Below the pieces are notes generated by a model, which saw nothing but the letters and a program-made list of their open reading frames with translations, ran no database searches and was not told the origin of the DNA. Below are positions 58,048-64,000 of a stretch of 64,000 nucleotides of DNA, in pieces. This stretch comes from Beta vulgaris subsp. vulgaris. Lineage: Eukaryota > Streptophyta > Magnoliopsida > Caryophyllales > Amaranthaceae. Position numbers and translations under genes: made by a program. The stretch lies in contig NC_079209.1 of assembly GCF_026745355.1 (NCBI RefSeq), forward strand, positions 43,144,888-43,208,887. The letters run 5' to 3'. How positions within the stretch are numbered: the stretch's first letter is position 1; each line of letters begins with the position of its first letter.

Positions 58048-58487
58048 ATTAATGATTTGGGGAGATTAACCCAACAAATTCCTCCCTCGACCCAAATCAC
58101 CAAATAGAAAAGAAAATAGAAGAGGGTGAGTGTATTAGAGTGTGAAGAATACACAAACACAAAGAGTGAGAGGGAGTAATTGGTGTGAGGCAAACACAAA
58201 TTAGTGAGATGGTGTTTAGGCTTAGTTAGTAGTAGTACTGTTGTGGAGAGTACTAAGTAGAACTTTGTCCTAAACACATATTTCTAATATTGTAGTTGTA
58301 GTGGTAACCTTTGTACTCCCAAAAATAATATAGTGAAGTTTTGTCCCTGGAGATCGGGACCGTGGTTTTTCCCTAGTTTCAGAGGGTTTCCCAAGTAAAA
58401 TTGTTGTGTGTTGTTTTTAGATATTTTTTTCGTACTTTATATTTCTTCCAGTTATTGTATTTTTATCTGTTACTTGTTTCCCAACAT
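58048..58487. repeat. possible Copia LTR fragment
   Basis: The segment around 58320-58420 (TATAGTGAAGTTTTGTCCC, GGGACCGTGGTTTTTCCC, GGGTTTCCC) looks like the R-U5 part of plant copia LTRs, and it ends in TTTCCCAACA at 58487. No matching TGTTGGG start, second LTR or internal genes are seen, so this is a fragment or solo LTR at best. Confidence 0.4.
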
Positions 58488-58529
58488 AATGTTCAATCCA
58501 CAATTGCAATTGTTCATAAATAATGTGTT

Positions 58530-58765
58530 TATTACACTAAATTTTTCATAAATGTTTATTCTAAAATTGCAAATGTTCAATTAACAATAGCGTGTGTTCA
58601 TTGTATTACAATGTTCATTGGAATTAACTGAATGTTTATTGGTGTGTTTATTACACTCATTTTTTCATAAATGTTTTTTCAGAAATTGCAAATGTTCAAT
58701 CAACGATAGCGTGTGTTCATTGTATTACAAAATTCATTGGAATTAACTGGATGTTTATTGGTGTG
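58530..58765. repeat. two-copy tandem repeat of about 118 bp
   Basis: Copies at 58530-58646 and 58647-58765, both starting TTTATTACACT and containing ATAGCGTGTGTTCATTGTAT, with roughly ten differences. Confidence 0.85.
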
Positions 58766-58924
58766 TTTGAGGAAATATAAATTGAGGTGGGTCCCACAAA
58801 TGTTCATTGCATAATTACAAATGTTCACTATAAAACCGTGTCTACCATTCTTAGGATAGACCTGTGTCTACCATCTAATGTACGCTTCCTTATCTTTGTT
58901 TTTATCCAAGAAGAGGCCATAGGG

Positions 58925-59095
58925 TGCTGAAGGAGTATTGAAACTACGACCTTTCAAGACCCCCCGAATCCAGGCGTGCTCAGGCCCGACATAGCCAAAG
59001 CAGGCCCATAACTATACTTTGCATAAATAACTTGCTGGCACAGAGAATTAGGCTCGGTGAAGAGCCTCCATATCCACCGAAATAATGGGGACGAC
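58925..59095 (-). pseudogene. LINE relic
   Basis: Minus-strand translation shows WRLFTEPNSLCQQVIYAKY, a well-known segment downstream of the RT in plant LINE ORF2. Only about 170 bp remain, and no poly(A) tail is attached. Confidence 0.65.
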
Positions 59096-59205
59096 AAAAT
59101 TAGAGATAGTAACCAAATATTTGTAAACCCCAGTGTCATATTAGGAAATGTTATAATAATTAAAAAAAATTGCCAAAAACAACCTTTCAAAAACATGTTT
59201 TTTTT

Positions 59206-59510
59206 ACGAGGAACAACCATTACTCATTTTCCGGCATTGACCAATTAAGCTCTTTTCTGCATTGACTCACTAAAACCAAACATGTTTAGGGGACATAATT
59301 TGCAACTTTTATATTTCAACCTCATTTTCATCTATTATCCCAATATAAATTGAGTCAAAGACGGAAAATACTTGGTCAAAGGGGGATATTGGGGCTGAAC
59401 CATAAGAGATGAGGGTCACGTGCTCTAAACAGGTTTGATTTTAATGAGTCAATACGAGAAAATTTTGAGTCAATGCCGAAAAATGGGTGAAGGTTATTGT
59501 TCCTCGCAAT
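59206..59510. mobile_element. foldback element, 0.3 kb
   Basis: GAGGAACAACCATTACTC at the left and its complement (GGTTATTGTTCCTC) at the right, followed inward by TGACTCA/TGAGTCA motifs and by TTTTCCGGCATTGA mirrored as TCAATGCCGAAAAA. Likely a MITE; its superfamily is unclear because I could not define a target duplication. Confidence 0.6.
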
Positions 59511-61609
59511 TTTTATCAAGTCTTCATTCGCCATACTTATATAAAGGTTGTTTCTTATATTTAAAAGTTTGTTTTTGGTCAATTTTTTTTAATTCTTATT
59601 GTTAGATACGAGAATATAAAAAGTGCTTTGTTTATACCATAGAGTAACAACTTATTCCCCCCACATGCTTTGATAACGAATTGAGCTCCTAAACTTTGAT
59701 GTCAGACTAGCTATAACGACACTCTAATGGTGCACCACAATCCACATAAAGTCAGTAAAAGCCGATATTGAAGACCATAAACAAAAATCATAAAACAAAA
59801 TGATCCCGGCTCCTCCAAAGACTTTTAGTGACATAATTTAATCTGATATGACTTTATGAGTATATGACTACCGACGAGAATTTTTTTGATCACGTAAAAC
59901 AAATAGAGGCAATAATTATATTGTAGTTATACCTAAAATCATATAGAATCTATGTGGATGTTTAGTGTGGAATGCTCTATGCTTTTGTATAATGTGCGCC
60001 ATATTTTGAGGTGAAGTATGTACTACTTTCATATAATTTGTGCAAGTTCTTTTAATATGTATCTCTATTTTCCAAAATTGTCATCAGTGGTGTTTAGGTC
60101 AAAAATTACTTGAGACAAGGAAAACTATATGAATATGATAGATACATTAGATTAAACTTCCCCGAATTAAACTATTGATTCTCCTCAAATAATTAGATAC
60201 TAGAATTTTTTGCACGCGATTCGGGCTTGAAATTTTTTCCAAAATAGAAACTTGATTTTCTTCAGCATAAGAGTCAAAATTTGAACATTAGACATACGAA
60301 TTATAATTGTTTTTAGTTGCAAAATTTGATTGGTAGTTTCTGTCACTTAAGTCTCTCACCAATCTTTTTGTTTTTTTTTTTACTTTTCAAAGTTAAATTC
60401 TATGAACAAAATAGAAATTTAATTGATTTTATTTACGATTTCTAATATTATAATTTTTTAGTTGATTTTTGAAGTAGGTACAGTACTTCATAAATTGTAA
60501 AGAAAGTGAACACTTTGATTTCAAGTCAATTTTTTCATAGGTTCTAGTTTATAAGTGAATTTTTAAGTTTTTGTAAAGTTTTATCTTTTTAGTGATTTGC
60601 ATAACGTAAATTATGCAATTTTTTTAGTTGACTTGTGAGTGATTGTTATAATTATATTTTTTGTATTTTTGTTTGAAGCCCCCTTTGATTTGTAAGTGAA
60701 TTTGTAATTTAGAATTGGAAGGGGGTAATTAACATAGTCTCTTCATTCGGAGACACCATAACTCCCCGCTTTAATTATATAATAGAGATATGTTGTACTT
60801 TAATTCTTGAATGATATTTCACATAAACAATTTTACCTTGATAATTAATCGCTATTATATAATAGAAAAATATAGGTCCAAATATATGTAAAAGTTTCAT
60901 TATATATATAGGGAACACTATAAAAAAGTAAATAATTTTTTTCCTTGTCTACCTTCTAAATTTCAATTTCACTACAAATACACCTCTATTTTTTTTTTAT
61001 CATGACCCACCATTAATTGTGAATGGTTCTTGAGAATAGTGATTTGTAAGTAAATGTTTTTGTATGTATTGACGTTCTAGGTTATTAGTTTTAGTTTGTA
61101 TGCTAATTTTAAGTTTTAATAAATTTCCTGATTATTTGAGTGATTTGCGTGGTTTTTATAACTTGATTTTCTCAATTGTATGAGTGGTTTGTAAAGATTC
61201 TTCTTTTAAGTGATTTGTGAGTGAGTGTTGTAAATTAATTTTCGGTAGTTTTTTTTTAGTGCCGATTATGATTTTGACATTCCTTTTGTAATTTAGAAAG
61301 GGATGGGGGGCAAAATAGGCATTTCAAAAGAGGACACCATTGCTCCCCCCTCCCTTATATATATAATAGAGATAAACATTTGAAAAGAAATACTAACTAT
61401 TATATGGGATTACAATAGGGCCAAACACTCAACTGAAAAATGAGAAATATAATCACTCCACCAACAAAATATCGAAACAATATCGTGTTTAAAGGATGAC
61501 ACGCAACCTAAAACAAGTCGACTTAGATGAAAAAAATACTTTTTAGCTTTGAATTTTTGACTTGCTTTTTACTCAATAATACAATAGATAATTATCAAGA
61601 GTACTCTTA
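59511..61609. other. intergenic with a diverged duplicated segment
   Basis: No gene. Segments ending in GACACCATAACTCCCC...TATATAATAGAGAT (about 60580-60790) and GACACCATTGCTCCCC...TATATAATAGAGAT (about 61140-61375) are diverged copies in the same orientation, probably two remnants of one unrecognised repeat. Confidence 0.5.
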
Positions 61610-62005
61610 CACTTTGTTTGGTATTTTTTTTTAATAAAGGACGGAAAAAGAAAGGAAGAGAAAGGAATAGAAAGGAAAAGAAGAGAAAAGAAGGTAGTTG
61701 TAGTTTCTAGTGTTTGGTATAGTTAGTGGATTTGAGAGGAATCACATGTTTGGTTGTCATTAGTAAAGGAAACGAAGGAAGAAAATAAAGAAAACATAGG
61801 TAAAAGTTTCTTAGCTTTCTTTCCAGTCAAATTCCTCCGATTTTGGGAGGAAAGGAAAGTAAGGATTTAAGAGTATTATTTTCCTTCTACTTCCTCTCCT
61901 TTCCAATTAAACCCCTCTTATTTTCTTTTGCCATACATGAGAAAGTTGGTTTTTACCTTTCATTTCCTTTCTTTTTCATCCAAATCCTTCCTACCAAACA
62001 AAGCC
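61610..62005. mobile_element. PIF/Harbinger-like MITE, 396 bp
   Basis: CACTTTGTTTGGTA at the left and TACCAAACAAAGCC at the right (one mirrored mismatch near the tip), flanked by TTA on both sides (61607-61609 and 62006-62008). The interior carries inverted A/G-rich and C/T-rich tracts (GGAAAGGAAG-type). Confidence 0.8.
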
Positions 62006-62008
62006 TTA

Positions 62009-63386
62009 AGGGTTTTAATGGACTGATGTTAAAAGTAGTATAAAAAATAATTTGGGAATTATGATGGAAAAACCAAGAAGAGGGATCATCATATAACTAA
62101 AAACATGACCAAAAAAGGTCACAACAACTCAATGCAACAACGAACAGTTTCCAAATGTATAACCATCAATGCTTTTCCTCAACAATTAAAAATAAACCCT
62201 TTTTCTTTCACTTTATTAACAAATCTTTTTCACTTTTTCTTTATTCCATTTTTCACTTTTTTTTTTTAATTTTCTTTTTCACACTTTCAATTCAATTTTC
62301 ATGCAAGCTCGCAACATATTTTTCATTCCAACTACACCACAAATCAAGTTTTATCATTCCACACAAGAATCAAATGATACTTGCTCTCATAAGCTAGGCT
62401 TGGGACAAGAATCAAATGAGGCTAAAGGATTATAAGTAGATATCTAAATGCTGTTAGAAATGCTTAATGGGCTAGAGAAAAGATACTATGAAAGCAAGAA
62501 TAACTCTGGAGCTAAGATCGTGAAAGATAGCGCCTCAATCATATATATCATATGTATGTGCTACCAAATATCAAAAAATACCAAGTCAAAGTCATGATCA
62601 ATGCGCCAACTAAAAAACTAGCACATATAAACACAACTTAACTAACATGTGTACTTCAGTTTATAGGCACAAAAGTTCACTAACATCCAAACAGAGATAG
62701 ATCAATCAATCTTACGACAAACAATCAATTGCGAAACAATCGTGCTATGAAGAATCTTGAATTAGGTGAATGATGCTTATGAATTGTAGTGAAATATCAA
62801 CAAAGTTATCCAAAAGTGCTAGCAGTAGTCCTATTATACAACTATCATGAGACGAAAGATGCTAATGCAACTAAGAGAGCAGTACAATTTTCTTGGTTAC
62901 ACGTAAAGTTTCACTCGTAGTGAGCAGTACAAACCGTGCAACATATAATGAGAGCAACAAAATCTCTACCAGAAAGCAATAAATGGTAGAATATTCCTCC
63001 CCAAAGCTAAAATCTGCAGTATCCCCGCTGCAAAAAAAACTATATCAAATAAGGAAGCAAATGAAACCCCGTCAATCATACAACACCAAATACACCCCAT
63101 AGAAGCCACAATCCACAATTAAAACCACACACAAATCTCAACATTCCAATCAATAAATAAAACAAGAAATCCAATCAATGAGTACAAAACAATCTCAACA
63201 AGATGGTAACCAAATTAAAACTCAAGCGAAAAATTCAAATTAACATCAAGATCGGAAATAAGAGACAATAAACACTTACTTCCACATGAAATTGGTGAAT
63301 ATGTCAAATATTCTCGAATATTACGTCTTACTGCTTCTTAAAAGCTAACTTGAACCAAATTTTATTACTAGCTTGAATGAGCCCTA
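62009..63386. other. intergenic, no gene seen
   Basis: AT-rich, no recognised ORF, RNA or element boundary. Confidence 0.5.
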
Positions 63387-63560
63387 CACTAGTGGAAAAA
63401 ATTTCAACTGCTGCGGTCAAAATCGGACTTGTCGCTTCAGTTTTAGGCCGCAGCGGTTGGACTTGCAGCAGTCCTCATATATTAGCTAATCCGGTCAAAG
63501 ACTGGATTAGTTAAGGGAAAAATCATGCTATTTTCTATGAAAACCGCATCATTTTTTGCT
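63387..63560. mobile_element. CACTA-type left end (truncated)
   Basis: CACTAGTGGAAAAAATTTC at 63387 is followed by CTGCTGCGGTC, GGCCGCAGCGG and related motifs, a diverged member of the TTGCTGCGGTT families seen at 8591 and 28597. No right terminus was found before the chitinase gene. Confidence 0.5.
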
Positions 63561-63805
63561 TTGCCGCCAACAATCTTGTATGCATAGTAACATTAATTGA
63601 TCCAGTTCTGTAATATATATATAAACCAACTAATTGAGACAAAATATAAATAATATTTTTCATTCCTTTATGGATAAAGCCTCGTAACCAACTTAATGCT
63701 TGTCCAAAGTAGCAAGTTACATGAGAAATGAACAGTTTACATAATTCTCTTTATTTTCTTTTGACTAAGCCTTGTGAATTCTGACCAGGAAAACCAGCCA
63801 TTTGA

Positions 63806-64000
63806 CTAGCAACGGAGGTTATTCCCTGGCGAAACGCCAAGCTGTTGACAATACTGAGTATAGTACCCAACACGAGCAGTAACAGCAGCAGAGTTACCAC
63901 CATTACATTCGATTCCATTGATAGCTCGAATGCTGGCCCCGAACCCTTGGCCATTGACGATAACAGAGTGGACATTGTTCATCCAAAACCAGAAGGCTGT
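63806..64000 (-). CDS. class IV chitinase, 3' part of exon 2 (runs off the window)
   Basis: The last 64 codons and stop of a GH19 chitinase paralogous to the intact gene at 47024-48223. The translation from the window edge begins [19 protein letters not shown] and ends [12 protein letters not shown], then TAG at 63806-63808. It retains the AFWFWM segment, the AINGIEC segment (AINGGEC in the intact copy) and the C-terminal RVGYYTQYC motif. There are no breaks in the visible part, so it may be functional. It has the same strand as the other two copies. Catalytic residues and exon 1 lie beyond base 64000. Confidence 0.92.
   Translation of the reverse strand, partial: TAFWFWMNNVHSVIVNGQGFGASIRAINGIECNGGNSAAVTARVGYYTQYCQQLGVSPGNNLRC

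Noticed and set aside
1..64000. CRISPR arrays, bacterial operons, phage or defence islands
   Set aside because: The region is plant nuclear DNA; the short repeats seen are transposon subterminal motifs and microsatellites, not spaced CRISPR repeats.

Overview
This is an AT-rich, intron-bearing plant nuclear region. Plant class IV (EP3-type) GH19 chitinase genes, plant L1-type LINEs with a CCHC knuckle, Ty1/copia elements and many small TIR transposons all point to a dicot. The chitinases look like those of Amaranthaceae/Caryophyllales such as spinach or beet, but that placement rests on recall, not on a search.

Layout. 1-5.3 kb: a first exon of an unrecognised small membrane protein, the right end of a CACTA-like element, and GAGCTCG-rich hAT-like remnants with snRNA-type promoter motifs. 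5.3-14.6 kb: one LINE split by a CACTA element inside its RT active-site codons and by a 3.2-kb composite insertion that carries a Harbinger-type MITE and a possible CRIPT first exon. 14.9-22.5 kb: a chitinase pseudogene (minus strand) hit by a MITE and a 5'-truncated LINE, with a 5.2-kb Copia element in its promoter. 23-30 kb: hAT, Stowaway, Mutator-like and two CACTA elements, most with clear target duplications. 30.4-33.8 kb: a defective chimeric Copia containing a PPT-LTR-PBS block of a second family. 35.5-37.3 kb: a truncated LINE. 40.1-46.3 kb: a full-length but dead LINE with a 22-bp target duplication. 47.0-48.2 kb: the only intact gene, a two-exon class IV chitinase. 49.9-51.5 kb: another LINE tail. 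51.7-56.4 kb: a CACTA-like element that has captured the 5' end of a MATE transporter gene and hosts a 2.4-kb palindromic Harbinger-like insertion. 56-64 kb: gene-poor repeats, then the 3' end of a third chitinase.

How it fits together. Three chitinase loci on the same strand (about 15-16, 47-48 and 63.8-64 kb) indicate a dispersed tandem cluster. Transposons have expanded the spacing and killed one copy. A repeated W-box block upstream of the intact copy is also present upstream of the pseudogene, which suggests that the pathogen-responsive promoter was duplicated along with the gene. Apart from the chitinases and the captured host exons, every coding signal I recognise comes from a transposable element. 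I see no convincing new enzyme system. The unusual content is gene capture, nesting and chimerism of mobile elements.
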